From Actinomycetes bacterium (GTDB lineage: Bacteria > Actinomycetota > Actinomycetes > Propionibacteriales > Propionibacteriaceae), in NCBI GenBank assembly GCA_023392635.1, contig JAEVYS010000004.1, positions 1-59,481 on the forward strand: a stretch of DNA of 59,481 nucleotides. Reading direction: 5' to 3'. Every line of letters starts with the position of its first letter. The first letter of the stretch is position 1. Shown here piece after piece: positions 36,118 through 45,011 of this stretch. The notes beneath the pieces were generated by a model that saw only the letters and a list, made by a program, of their open reading frames with translations, had not been told where the DNA came from and searched no databases. The position numbers and the translations under genes are program-made.

Positions 36118-37152
36118 GTGCGAGCTACCACCCCCGCTGCCTACGTACCGCGGCGTGCGGCTGAGACCGGCGAACTCCCGCTGGAGGTCGTCTCCTGGTC
36201 ACGCTATGGGAACCATCGCTTGTACGTGAACACCCGGGACGGCCGGAGCGTCGGCTGGGTCGACGTGATCAGCGGCCAGCACACCCTGTTGCTCGAGCAT
36301 CTGAAGTCGGCCTTCGATGAGGCGTTGGCCGAACCCCTGTCCGCCACGCCGCGTCGGCCCCATGTTCCGCAGCGTATGGCCGCGGAGCCCGAGCCTCGCC
36401 CACTTCCGCCGACGCCGACGTTCCATTCGCCCGACCACGCCGGCCCCGACTTCCAGCGGCCGCCGGGCTTCGATCCCCTCGGCGCGCCTCCGCCCCTCGC
36501 CCCGATCCCCAGTTCGGTTTGGGCACCACCCGTGGGGCCACCGGTGGTTGCCGACCTCGCGGCGAACCAGCCGGGAGCGCAGCTGGAATCGCACATCCGG
36601 GTCGCCAGACGGGCCGGGGAGGATGCCCGATCCTGGGCGGTCGGTGCCCTCGGCGAGCGCCTGGTGGCACGGGAACTCGACCGTCTGCGCTCCCTGGACC
36701 CCCGCTGGGCGTATCTGAACTCCATTCCTGTCGGAGACCTGGGCTCCGACATCGACCACCTGGTGGTGGGTCCTGGCGGAGTGTTCACGCTCAACGCCAA
36801 GCACCACCCGCACGCCAATGTCTGGGTCGGCGGAAACACCGTCCTGGTCAACGGCCACAGACATCCCTACGTCCGCAACAGCCGGCATGAGGCCGAGCGT
36901 GCGGCGAGGCTTCTCACAGCGGCGACTGGCCTGGCCATTCGGGTTCGAGGCCTGGTCGTGACCGTGGGTGCCGACAGCTTCTCCGTGAAGCAACAGCCCG
37001 AGGACGTGCAGGTTCTCCCGAGATCCGAGCTCACTCGCTTCCTCACGGGCATGCCCGCCGTCCTCGACGTCGACCAGGGCAGGCACGTCCTGGACTTCGC
37101 GCGGCTCAGTTCGACGTGGCGTGAGATCCGCCTGCCGTCCGGCGCCCGCTGA
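36118..37152 (+). CDS. NERD-domain protein with extended N-terminus
   Basis: A 344-residue protein starting at GTG 36118. Residues ~1-65 form a small beta domain (LEVVSWSRYGNHRLYVNTRDGRS with GWVDV), followed by a Pro-rich linker (~70-150). The C-terminal NERD domain is at ~165-300: GALGERLVARELDRL, then DIDHLVVGPGGVFTLNAK, which gives a D-(x)n-(x)AK pattern like nuclease-related PD-(D/E)xK folds. NERD proteins are thought to process nucleic acids, but activity is rarely shown. It ends five bases before the convergent TetR gene. The extra N-terminal domain is unusual compared with short NERD proteins. Confidence 0.88.
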   Translation: MRATTPAAYVPRRAAETGELPLEVVSWSRYGNHRLYVNTRDGRSVGWVDVISGQHTLLLEHLKSAFDEALAEPLSATPRRPHVPQRMAAEPEPRPLPPTPTFHSPDHAGPDFQRPPGFDPLGAPPPLAPIPSSVWAPPVGPPVVADLAANQPGAQLESHIRVARRAGEDARSWAVGALGERLVARELDRLRSLDPRWAYLNSIPVGDLGSDIDHLVVGPGGVFTLNAKHHPHANVWVGGNTVLVNGHRHPYVRNSRHEAERAARLLTAATGLAIRVRGLVVTVGADSFSVKQQPEDVQVLPRSELTRFLTGMPAVLDVDQGRHVLDFARLSSTWREIRLPSGAR

Positions 37153-37157
37153 GTTGT

Positions 37158-37757
37158 TCAGGACAGGATCGGTTCCGCCTCGGCGATCAGGTCACGCATG
37201 ATCCGGACGGAGGCGAGGATGCGGTCCTTGATCGGCCCGCTGTCGCTCTCGGGACGCGCCATGGCCGACATCACCGAGGAGATCACGATTCCGAAGGCGA
37301 TCCGCGCCGTCTGCGGGTCACCGGTGCGCTCGTGGATCAGCCTGAAGAACGGACGCAGCCGGGCGATGGTCGAGGTCCAGAAGTCCATCGCGAGGTCCGG
37401 CTGCCCGTGCAGCAACTCCTTGATCCGCAGGAAGTCGGTCGGGAGCGCCACCGTCCGGGCGACGAGTTCGCAGGTGTCACCGATGAGGCTGCCCTCAGCA
37501 CCGAGGAACCACTCCCTCTGTTCGTCGGGGATCTCCGCCACGAGCAGGTCGAAGGCCGCGGCGATCTTCGTGGGGTAGTAGTTGAAGAACGTCCGCGGGG
37601 ACACTCCCACCTCCGCGCAGATCTCCTCGACCGTGACCGCCTGCGGCCCCCGCTCGGCGACCAGGCGGAGGGCGACCTCGTGGATCGCCACCCGCGTGGC
37701 CGTCTTCTTGCGCTCGCGCAGGCCGCAGACCTGCCCGTCCGCCGGATCGGTGGTCAT
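37158..37757 (-). CDS. TetR-family regulator of the adjacent MFS exporter
   Basis: A 199-residue repressor. The helix-turn-helix is at residues ~35-65 (VTVEEICAEVGVSPRTFFNYYPTK), with the AcrR-like RRTFFNYYP spacing. The ATG at 37757 overlaps the stop of the upstream MFS gene (ATGA), so exporter and repressor are made from one message. That layout normally means self-regulation of the operon by a ligand the pump exports. A TTGCAG-GA-CTGCAA palindrome before the MFS gene is a likely target. The C-terminal ligand domain is not diagnostic. Confidence 0.9.
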   Translation of the reverse strand: MTTDPADGQVCGLRERKKTATRVAIHEVALRLVAERGPQAVTVEEICAEVGVSPRTFFNYYPTKIAAAFDLLVAEIPDEQREWFLGAEGSLIGDTCELVARTVALPTDFLRIKELLHGQPDLAMDFWTSTIARLRPFFRLIHERTGDPQTARIAFGIVISSVMSAMARPESDSGPIKDRILASVRIMRDLIAEAEPILS

Positions 37758-40279
37758 GCCAGCCCCTCCAGAGCCGCGCTGTCCGACTTCTCCTGCAGCG
37801 CCGAGCGGGTCCGCAGCGGCGGCACCTTGTAGAACAGGGTGATCACGAACGCCAGCAGCATCACGCCGAGCGCAACCCAGTAGATGGTCACGACCGAGTC
37901 GTTGAAACCCACCATGAACGGCCTGGTGAGCCGCGGGTCGGCACCGGTGAGGAACGAGGTGTCGCTGGTGCTGTCGTCGGTCTTCACCTCGGTGTCGGTG
38001 CTGGTGTCCCCGGTCTTGATCGCGTCGACCATGGTCGGCGCGAGCGTGTCGACCATCGCCCACCGCTGCACCGGATCGGACCAGTTGACCGCGAGCCTGC
38101 CGTCCTTGACGCTCAGGTTCCGCTCGAAGGCGACCTGTTGCAGCGCCTTGGCGTACGCCTTCGGCAGGGCTTTCGTGACGGCCTTGTCGATGATCTTCTG
38201 GATCTTCGACAGTTTCTTCGATCCGTCTGCCGCAGCCGCTGCGCCTTCGGGGATCGCGCTGCCCTTGGTGGCCGCGGTGGTGGCACCGTCGGCGAGCTTG
38301 TGCGCGCCGGTCGCCACCTGGGACAGGCCGGAGGAGAGCCCCGGCTTACCCTGCGCACCGTTCAGGTAGCCGCTGGTGGTGTACACGGCGGTGCCGAGGT
38401 CCTTCATCGCAGCGCTCACCGCGGTGGAGTCGTCCTCGAGCTTGCCGCAGGCCGCGCTGCCACTGTCGTCGGCACAGGCCTTCTGGTCGGCACCGAGCGC
38501 GCCGAGGGCCGCGCTGAGGGCGTTGAAGTCGGACGTGGCGTTCTTCGCATTCCTCGCCGCCACCTTCTCCGCGGCGCTCAGCTTGCTCAGTCCACTCGCG
38601 AGCTGCTGCGCGCCGGAGCCGATCTGGCCCACGCCGTCCACGAACTGCCCTGTCCCGTCGGCCAGCTTGGCGAGCCCTTCGCCCAGCTTGCCGTTCGCCT
38701 GTCCCATCTTCTTCGCAACGGCAGCGGTGACCTTGGCCTTGACGGCGTCCTTCACCGCATCCTTCACCTGCTTGGTGGCATCGGTGAGGTTGTCGTCGAC
38801 CTTGTCCTTGACCTTGTCGGTGATCGAGGTCCACATCTTGTCCATGATCGCGGCGTTGGCGGGATCGTTCGCCACGGCCGGGTTCAGCGCGGCGTCCAGG
38901 GCGTGCCAGGTGGTGTGTTCGTCCGCCATGGCTCCCTTGATGTTCGTCGGCAGGATGCTGAACAGCAGCGACAGCATGATCGCCGTGCCCAGCGTGCCGC
39001 CGATCTGCCGGAAGAACGTCGCCGAACTGGTCGCGACACCGATCTGCCGGGCGTCCACGGACGCCTGGACGGCCATCACCAGGGTCTGCATCAGCTGGCC
39101 CAGGCCCAGACCGATCACGAACATCGCCAGGCCGAGGTACCAGTAGGGCTTGTCCAGCGTCATGAACGCCAGGATCAGGAAGCCGAGCGCGGTGGTGGCC
39201 GTGCCCGTCTTGGGGAACGCGGCGTACTTCCCGGTGCGGGCGACGATCTGGCCGGTCCCGATCGACGCGGCCATGATGCCGGCCATCATCGGCAGCGAGG
39301 CGAAGCCGGATTCGGTGGGGCTCATGCCCATCACGATCTGCAGGTAGAGCGGCAGGGTCAGCATCGCTCCGAACATCCCGAACCCCACCAGGATGCTCAA
39401 GACGGTGTTGATCGAGAACGACGTGTTGCTGAACAGGCTCAGCGGAATGATCGCGCTCGGGCCCATCGCCCGTTCGACCAGGATGAATCCGACCAGTGCC
39501 GCCGCGCCGATCGCATAGCAGGCGATCGACTGCCACGAGCCCCAGCCCCAGTCGCGTCCCTGCTCGGCGACCAGCAGCAGCGGGGCGAGCGTGGCGACGA
39601 CCAGCCCCGCTCCCCACCAGTCGATCTTCGGTTGCGCGTGCGGGGTGTGCGGCAGGTGCAGGAAGGCGATCACCATCAGCAGTGCGATGATGCCGACCGG
39701 CACGTTGACCAGGAACACCCAGCGCCAGCCGGTGATGAACAGGATCTTGTCGGCGCCGGCGAACAGGCCGCCGACCAGCGGGCCGACGACGGACGCGATG
39801 CCGAACGTGGCCAGGAAGAAGCCCTGGTACTTAGCGCGCTCGCGGGGGGCGAGCATGTCGCCCATGATCGCCAGCGGCAGCGACATCAGGCCGCCGGCAC
39901 CGAGGCCCTGGAAGGCCCGGAACGCGGCCAGCATGATCATCGAGGTCGAGAAGCTCGACAGGAACGAGCCGAGCACGAAGATGCTGATGCTCAGGATGAA
40001 CAGCGGACGGCGCCCGAAGATGTCGGACAGCTTGCCGTACAGCGGCGTGGTGACGGTGGCCGCGATCAGGTAGGCGGTGGTCACCCACGCCTGCTGGTCG
40101 AGACCCTGCAGTTCGTCGCCGATGGTGCGGATCGCGGTTCCCACGATCGTCTGGTCGAGCGCGCTCAGGAACATGCCGGCCATCAGGCCGTACATCACGA
40201 ACATGATCTGCCGGTGGCTCATGACCGGCTTCGGGGTGTCCTCTATCAGAGCCTCGCGCTCCGCGGTGGCAACTGCCAC
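37754..40279 (-). CDS. DHA2-type MFS exporter with large extracytoplasmic insert
   Basis: An 841-residue drug:proton antiporter of the 14-helix EmrB/QacA class. The GTG at 40279 has a GGAGGAGGA ribosome binding site, so it is preferred to the upstream in-frame start at 40342. Family motifs are GxLSDIFGRRPLFI (motif A, loop 2-3) and the LDQTIVGTA helix-1 motif D1. After helix 13 a ~330-residue segment (~455-785) breaks the usual end. It is rich in Lys/Ala/Asp and in GxxxLAxGLxxL-type repeats (ADGTGQFVDGVGQIGSGAQ, QLASGLSKLS), resembling the repeats of YhgE/Pip proteins. One last helix (TIYWVALGVMLLAFVITLF) follows. The insert should face outside. It is coupled to a TetR gene. Confidence 0.9.
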   Translation of the reverse strand: MAVATAEREALIEDTPKPVMSHRQIMFVMYGLMAGMFLSALDQTIVGTAIRTIGDELQGLDQQAWVTTAYLIAATVTTPLYGKLSDIFGRRPLFILSISIFVLGSFLSSFSTSMIMLAAFRAFQGLGAGGLMSLPLAIMGDMLAPRERAKYQGFFLATFGIASVVGPLVGGLFAGADKILFITGWRWVFLVNVPVGIIALLMVIAFLHLPHTPHAQPKIDWWGAGLVVATLAPLLLVAEQGRDWGWGSWQSIACYAIGAAALVGFILVERAMGPSAIIPLSLFSNTSFSINTVLSILVGFGMFGAMLTLPLYLQIVMGMSPTESGFASLPMMAGIMAASIGTGQIVARTGKYAAFPKTGTATTALGFLILAFMTLDKPYWYLGLAMFVIGLGLGQLMQTLVMAVQASVDARQIGVATSSATFFRQIGGTLGTAIMLSLLFSILPTNIKGAMADEHTTWHALDAALNPAVANDPANAAIMDKMWTSITDKVKDKVDDNLTDATKQVKDAVKDAVKAKVTAAVAKKMGQANGKLGEGLAKLADGTGQFVDGVGQIGSGAQQLASGLSKLSAAEKVAARNAKNATSDFNALSAALGALGADQKACADDSGSAACGKLEDDSTAVSAAMKDLGTAVYTTSGYLNGAQGKPGLSSGLSQVATGAHKLADGATTAATKGSAIPEGAAAAADGSKKLSKIQKIIDKAVTKALPKAYAKALQQVAFERNLSVKDGRLAVNWSDPVQRWAMVDTLAPTMVDAIKTGDTSTDTEVKTDDSTSDTSFLTGADPRLTRPFMVGFNDSVVTIYWVALGVMLLAFVITLFYKVPPLRTRSALQEKSDSAALEGLA

Positions 40280-40344
40280 GTCTCCTCCTCCATGCGAAAA
40301 CGCTGCCCGTTCTTGCAGCAGCGCATGTCTACAGTAGCGCAATG

Positions 40345-40358
40345 TTGCAGGACTGCAA
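40345..40358. promoter_or_regulatory. Palindrome before the MFS-tetR operon
   Basis: TTGCAG and CTGCAA form a perfect inverted repeat around two bases (GA). Read on the minus strand, the first arm also resembles a -35 box, with TACTGT as -10 sixteen bases later and ~60 bases before the MFS start. A TetR dimer bound here would cover the promoter. The assignment to the downstream TetR is an inference. Confidence 0.5.
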
Positions 40359-40510
40359 ACTTCTCCCCAGCGCCTGGGACGCGGGATCAGGCCTTGTCAC
40401 CGCACGAATGGGTGGGCGCGACCGGAATGATGCGCATTCATGCTGAGGGCTGCCGGCCAGCGGGCGCGACCGCGGGGTTCGGCCGACCCTGCCTCGCCGA
40501 GGGAGAGGTC

Positions 40511-40523
40511 TAGTGTGCGAGCC
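40511..40523 (+). promoter_or_regulatory. -10 box placed for a leaderless transcript
   Basis: TAGTGT at 40511-40516 is followed by seven bases and then the ATG at 40524, so transcription would start at or next to the start codon. The same geometry is seen at 45803-45816. Confidence 0.45.
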
Positions 40524-41786
40524 ATGACGACAGAGATGATCCTCAGCTCGCGCGCGGACGCGGAGACGCTCGCCGCCCTGTACCGCGACCTGCACGCGAA
40601 TCCTGAGCTCTCGTTCGCGGAGGTGCGGACCGCCGACGTCGTCGCCCGCTCGATGACCGCGCTCGGCTACGACGTCACCACGCAGGTCGGCGGCACGGGT
40701 GTGGTCGGGCTGCTGCGGCGCGGCGAGGGCCCGACGGTTCTCCTGCGCGCCGACATGGACGGGCTTCCCGTGCTCGAGAAGACCGGGTTGGACTACGCCA
40801 GCACGGCGCGCGGCACGGATCCCGATGGCGCCGACATGCCCGTCATGCACGCGTGCGGTCATGACGTCCACGTCACCTGCCTGCTCGGCGCCGCAGCGGA
40901 ACTCGCCTCGGACACCACCTGGGCGGGGACGTTGATGCTGGTCGCGCAGCCGGCCGAAGAACTCGGCACCGGAGCTCGCGCAATGGTCGCGGACGGGCTC
41001 TATGAGCGGTTCGGCACCCCTCAGGTGGTGCTCGGGCAGCACGTCGGCCCGCTTCCGGCCGGCATGATCGGGCTGCATCCGGGTGCGGCGTTCGCCACGT
41101 CCGACTCGATCAGGGTCACCCTGTTCGGCGCGGGCGGCCACGGCTCGCGTCCCGAAGCCTGCGTCGATCCGATCGTGATGGCGGCGGCCGTGGTCCTCAG
41201 GCTCCAGACGATCGTCTCGCGCCAAGTGGGCGGGCTGGAGACCGCCGTGGTGACCGTCGGAACGCTGCACGCGGGGACCAAGGTCAACATCATTCCCGAC
41301 GACGCGGAGCTGCAGGTCAACGTCCGCACCTACGACACCGGCGTTCGCGAGCGGGTGCTGGCCGCGATCGAGCGCATCGTCAGGGCCGAGGCGATCGCGG
41401 CCCGCGCACCACGGGAGCCGGCCGTGGAGCTGATGGACTCCTTCCCGTTCCTCTACAACGATCTTGAGGGCTCGGCCCGCACGGCAGCCGCGCTGCGCGC
41501 CGTCGTCGGCGAGGCCGGGGTCATCGATCCCGGGCCGGTGACCGGGAGCGAGGACGTCGGGGTCTTCGCCCTGGCCGCCGGCGCGCCCTGCGTCTACTGG
41601 ATCCTCGGAGGGGCCGATCCGGCCCCCTTCGCCGGGGCTTCCGGCCCCGCCGAGCTGGCGGCCGTGATGGGCGGGATCCCGTCGAACCACTCCCCCTACT
41701 ACGCACCCGTCATGCAGCCCACGCTCGGCATCGGCGTCGCCGCCCTGGTGGCGGCCGCGAAGGAGTGGCTCGCCCCCGACGCCTGA
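40524..41786 (+). CDS. M20-family amidohydrolase (hippurate/indoleacetyl-amino-acid hydrolase type)
   Basis: A 420-residue metallopeptidase-like hydrolase. Metal-site motifs are LLRADMDGLPV, HACGHDVHVT (Cys and His) and QPAEELGTGARAM (catalytic Glu pair); the dimerisation domain begins with GAGGHGSRPE. The family cleaves N-acyl or N-aminoacyl amides such as hippurate or N-acetyl amino acids. I start at ATG 40524 because a TAGTGT -10 box lies seven bases before it; GTG 40515 is an alternative. It stands alone between the MFS operon and the TetR-YhgE operon, so its substrate is not suggested by context. Confidence 0.93.
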   Translation: MTTEMILSSRADAETLAALYRDLHANPELSFAEVRTADVVARSMTALGYDVTTQVGGTGVVGLLRRGEGPTVLLRADMDGLPVLEKTGLDYASTARGTDPDGADMPVMHACGHDVHVTCLLGAAAELASDTTWAGTLMLVAQPAEELGTGARAMVADGLYERFGTPQVVLGQHVGPLPAGMIGLHPGAAFATSDSIRVTLFGAGGHGSRPEACVDPIVMAAAVVLRLQTIVSRQVGGLETAVVTVGTLHAGTKVNIIPDDAELQVNVRTYDTGVRERVLAAIERIVRAEAIAARAPREPAVELMDSFPFLYNDLEGSARTAAALRAVVGEAGVIDPGPVTGSEDVGVFALAAGAPCVYWILGGADPAPFAGASGPAELAAVMGGIPSNHSPYYAPVMQPTLGIGVAALVAAAKEWLAPDA

Positions 41787-41790
41787 CCGC

Positions 41791-42405
41791 TCAGTGCTGG
41801 AGCGTGCCGAGCACCGCGGACGTGACCTGCTCGTAGCTGCGCTCGGGATGGAACACCAGCCACTCCAGACCGGCCATCAGGGTCGCGCCGACGATCGATG
41901 CGGCCTGCACGCCCGCCACCACCGGATCGGCGCCGGACGCGCGCAGGTCGTCGATGAGGGGGGTCAGCGCCAGCCCTCGCCACCTCTCGATCGACTCGCG
42001 CCACGATCGCTCGGTCCGGAACAGCTCGGTCACCATCACCTGCGCGGCCGGCGCGTTCTCCTCCACCAGCTTGAGCAGCGCCCGTACCACCTCGTCACGG
42101 AGCGCGACGCCGGTGCGACCGCGGGTGGCCCCGGCCAGCGCGTCGGAGAGCAGGGCGCTGTTGCGGGCCATGATCTCCTCGACCAGGCCCGCCTTGGACT
42201 CGAAGTTGTAGTAGATCGAGCCCTTGGCGATGCCGGCGGCAGCCGCGATGTCGTCGATGGAGGTGGAGGTGACGCCGCGGGCGGCGAACAGCTCCGTGGC
42301 AGCGTCCATGATCGCTTCGCGGGTGCCCGCGCGTCGGGCTACCCGTCCGTCGGGGCGGGACGACTCGGCGCTTCTCCGGGAGTCGGTGCGGGCACGCTCC
42401 ACCAT
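41791..42405 (-). CDS. TetR-family regulator of the YhgE/ABC operon
   Basis: A 204-residue regulator with helix-turn-helix TSIDDIAAAAGIAKGSIYYNFESKAGL at residues ~48-75, close to the AcrR/KstR-like consensus. An AGGAGG-type ribosome binding site lies just before ATG 42405. It is the third gene of a minus-strand operon after the ABC-like ATPase and the YhgE/Pip protein (8-base gap). An ACTG-AC-CAGT palindrome directly before the ATPase gene (45765-45774) is a possible target for feedback control. The effector is unknown. Confidence 0.9.
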   Translation of the reverse strand: MVERARTDSRRSAESSRPDGRVARRAGTREAIMDAATELFAARGVTSTSIDDIAAAAGIAKGSIYYNFESKAGLVEEIMARNSALLSDALAGATRGRTGVALRDEVVRALLKLVEENAPAAQVMVTELFRTERSWRESIERWRGLALTPLIDDLRASGADPVVAGVQAASIVGATLMAGLEWLVFHPERSYEQVTSAVLGTLQH

Positions 42406-42413
42406 CGGTCCTC

Positions 42414-44984
42414 CTAGATGCTCAGTGCCGGGTGCAGACGCGCCATCGTCCACACCCGCTTCCGGGCGGATGCGATCGAGGTCGCCGCCAGGGACACCAC
42501 GAAGATAGCGGCCAGCACCGTGACACTCGTCCAGAACCGCGGCCCGATGCCGCCGGTGATCGCCTCCCTCAGGCCGTTGACCACGTAGGTCATGGGCATG
42601 AACGGGCTGATCGCCTGCAGGAAGGAGGGCGTGGTCTGGATCGGGTAGGTGCCGCCCGCGGAGGCGAGCTGCACCATCAGGAGCACGATGATGACGACCT
42701 TGCCCACCGCCGAACCGAGCGTCACCTGGAAGAACTGCTGGAGCGCGAAGAACGCGGCGGCGGTGAGCAGGGCCAGGCCGAGCGTGGCGGTCACGTCCCT
42801 GGGGTTCAGCCCGATCGCGAAGTGCATGACCGAGAGCATGATCACGACCTGGCCGACGGAGAGCACGAGGCCGGAGTTCAGCGAACCCCAGGCCATCCGG
42901 AAGCCGTTCACGGAGGTCATCAGCGCCCGGGTCTGCAGCGGCCGCAGCAGCAGCCAGGTGATCAGGGCCCCCACCCACAGCGCGAGCGCGATGAAGAACG
43001 GGGCGAAACCCTCGCCCCAGGAGTCGGCCTCCCACACGTGGCTCGTCGAGAGCCTGACCGGGCTCGAGACCGCCTTCGCCCGCTCGTGCCGCAACTCCTT
43101 GCCGTCGGCGGGGATCGCGTCCGCACCGTCGGCGAGCTTGTCCCCGAGCTTCGTGGCGCCCGCCGCCGCGTCACCCAGTCCCGAGGCAAGGCCCGGGGTG
43201 TTCCCGGCGATCTGTGCGGTACCCGAAGCCAGCGTCGCCGCGCCGGCGTGGGCCCTCGCCAGCCCGCCCGCAAGCTCGGAGGCGCCGTTGTGCAGGGCGT
43301 TCGCGCCGGCGACCATTCCGCGCTGTGGGTCCGGGTCGTCGAAACCGGCAACCAGCTGGGCCAGGCCCGCACGCAGCGCGGGGATGCCGCCGGTGGGATC
43401 GGACGCGGCGCTGCTCATCGTTGTGAGTGCCGTCGCGAGGCTCTCGGCTCCGGTCGAGAGCTGCCCCGCCTGGGCGAGGGTGGCCGGGTCGGCGAGCTGC
43501 GCCGCGCCGGCGGCGAGCCCGGACGCTCCCGCAGCGAGCCGTCGCTGGGCCGCGTCGAGCCTCGTCAGTCCGGCTCCCAGCTGCCCGTCGGCGGCGAGAA
43601 CCGAATGGACGCCCGCCCAGCCGGCCCGGAGCGCGGTGGCGCCGTCGGACAGGTCCGCGGCGCCGGCGTGGACCCGCGCGATCCCGCTGCGCACGGACGC
43701 CGCACCTTCGGCGAGTCCCTGCACGCTCCCGCGCGCCGAGACGGTCGCGCCCTGCGCGGCCGAAAGGTCGTCGGCGGCAGCCGACGTATCACCCTGGGCG
43801 AGGGCAGCCTTCGCCTTGGCGAGCAGCCCGTCGATGCTGCCGAGACCGTCGGCGAGATCGCTGGACCCGGTGGCGACGGCAGCCGCGCCCCGGCCGAGGG
43901 CAGACCCCGGGTCCGTGGCCTCGGAGAGATCGGACGCACCCGAGGCGATCCTCGCCGATCCCGACGCCAGGGGGCCGTCCGCGGCCGTGGCGTCGGACGC
44001 GCCCTGCAGCCACTGGCTCGCCCCGCTCCCCCAGTCGGCCGCCCCGGCGGCGTACGCATCCGCCCCTTGCGCGTATTCGGTCGCCCCATCGGCGAGCGTG
44101 CTCACCCCGCCCGCGAGCCGCTCGACGCCGGCGGCCAGCGCCGGTGCTCCCGAGGTCGTGTCGGCAGCCTGCGCGAGCCCGGCCTGCAAGGCGGAGAGTC
44201 TCGCCGCGCCGGCGTCGAGCTGCGCGGCCCCCTCGGCGGCGGCGCCGACCCCTGCCACGTAGTCGCCGAGCTTGTCGTTGAGGGTTGCGGCGCCGGCGCT
44301 GAGTTCGACCGTGCCGTCCGCCAGCTTCGCGGCGCCGTCGGCCAGTTGCTGAGCGCCCATATTGAGGCGGTCGGCACCGTCCGCGGCCACGTCGAGCCCG
44401 TCGGAGAGGGTGAACGCACCGTCCGACGCCTTCGCGAAGCCCTTGCGCGCGTCGCCCACCCCGACGAGGAGGGTGTTCACCGCCTCCCTGCTCACCTTTC
44501 TCGACACCGCGTCACGGACCTGGAGCATCGCGGTACGTCCCAGGGTGGAGGCGAGGAAGGAATTGCTGTCGTCGTAGCTGACCAGGATCCTCGCCGCCTT
44601 CGGGTCGTCTCCTGCGAGGGAGAGGATCGAGCGGGTGAAGGTGGCGGGAATCGTGACCGCGAAGTAGTACCTGCCGGCCTCGACGCCCTTCTCTGCGGCA
44701 TCGGCGTCCACCGGTACCCAGCCCACGGAGTCGTCCGCGACCAGCTGGTCGACGACGTCCTGGCCGTAGTGCTTCACCTCGCCATCGTCGTCACGGGAGG
44801 CCACGTCGGCGTTCACCAGCGCGACCGGCAGGTCGTCCATGCGCGTGGTCGGATCCCAGAACGCCCAGACGTACATGGCGCCGTAGAGCAGGGGGATCAA
44901 CAGCATCACCGCGATGGCCGCGCGCGTGATCGGCCGGCGGGCGAAGCGCTTGAGTTCGGTTCCGTGTGAGGTCCAGGCAAACAT
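42414..44984 (-). CDS. YhgE/Pip membrane protein (ABC-2-like)
   Basis: An 856-residue membrane protein. It has one N-terminal helix (AIAVMLLIPLLYGAMYVWAFW) followed by a short conserved YhgE/Pip part (DLPVALVNAD, GRYYFAVTIPATFTRSI). A very long extracytoplasmic stretch (~185-630) is built from GAxxLAxGxxxL-type repeats (LADGAAKLADGTVELSAGA), predicted to be helical. At least five helices (~660-850) end the chain and resemble ABC-2 permeases. Family members act as phage receptor (Pip in lactococci), or in secretion or export of cell-wall material. Next to an ABC-like ATPase it probably forms a transporter or mechanotransmission complex. The repeat length varies freely within the family. Confidence 0.9.
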   Translation of the reverse strand: MFAWTSHGTELKRFARRPITRAAIAVMLLIPLLYGAMYVWAFWDPTTRMDDLPVALVNADVASRDDDGEVKHYGQDVVDQLVADDSVGWVPVDADAAEKGVEAGRYYFAVTIPATFTRSILSLAGDDPKAARILVSYDDSNSFLASTLGRTAMLQVRDAVSRKVSREAVNTLLVGVGDARKGFAKASDGAFTLSDGLDVAADGADRLNMGAQQLADGAAKLADGTVELSAGAATLNDKLGDYVAGVGAAAEGAAQLDAGAARLSALQAGLAQAADTTSGAPALAAGVERLAGGVSTLADGATEYAQGADAYAAGAADWGSGASQWLQGASDATAADGPLASGSARIASGASDLSEATDPGSALGRGAAAVATGSSDLADGLGSIDGLLAKAKAALAQGDTSAAADDLSAAQGATVSARGSVQGLAEGAASVRSGIARVHAGAADLSDGATALRAGWAGVHSVLAADGQLGAGLTRLDAAQRRLAAGASGLAAGAAQLADPATLAQAGQLSTGAESLATALTTMSSAASDPTGGIPALRAGLAQLVAGFDDPDPQRGMVAGANALHNGASELAGGLARAHAGAATLASGTAQIAGNTPGLASGLGDAAAGATKLGDKLADGADAIPADGKELRHERAKAVSSPVRLSTSHVWEADSWGEGFAPFFIALALWVGALITWLLLRPLQTRALMTSVNGFRMAWGSLNSGLVLSVGQVVIMLSVMHFAIGLNPRDVTATLGLALLTAAAFFALQQFFQVTLGSAVGKVVIIVLLMVQLASAGGTYPIQTTPSFLQAISPFMPMTYVVNGLREAITGGIGPRFWTSVTVLAAIFVVSLAATSIASARKRVWTMARLHPALSI

Positions 44985-45011
44985 CGTTCTTCTTCGATTC
45001 GAGGGTGTCGT

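Noticed and set aside
42432..44969. 845-codon plus-strand frame opposite the YhgE/Pip gene
   Set aside because: Arg/Gly-rich shadow of the repeat region; the minus strand has membrane helices at both ends as expected.
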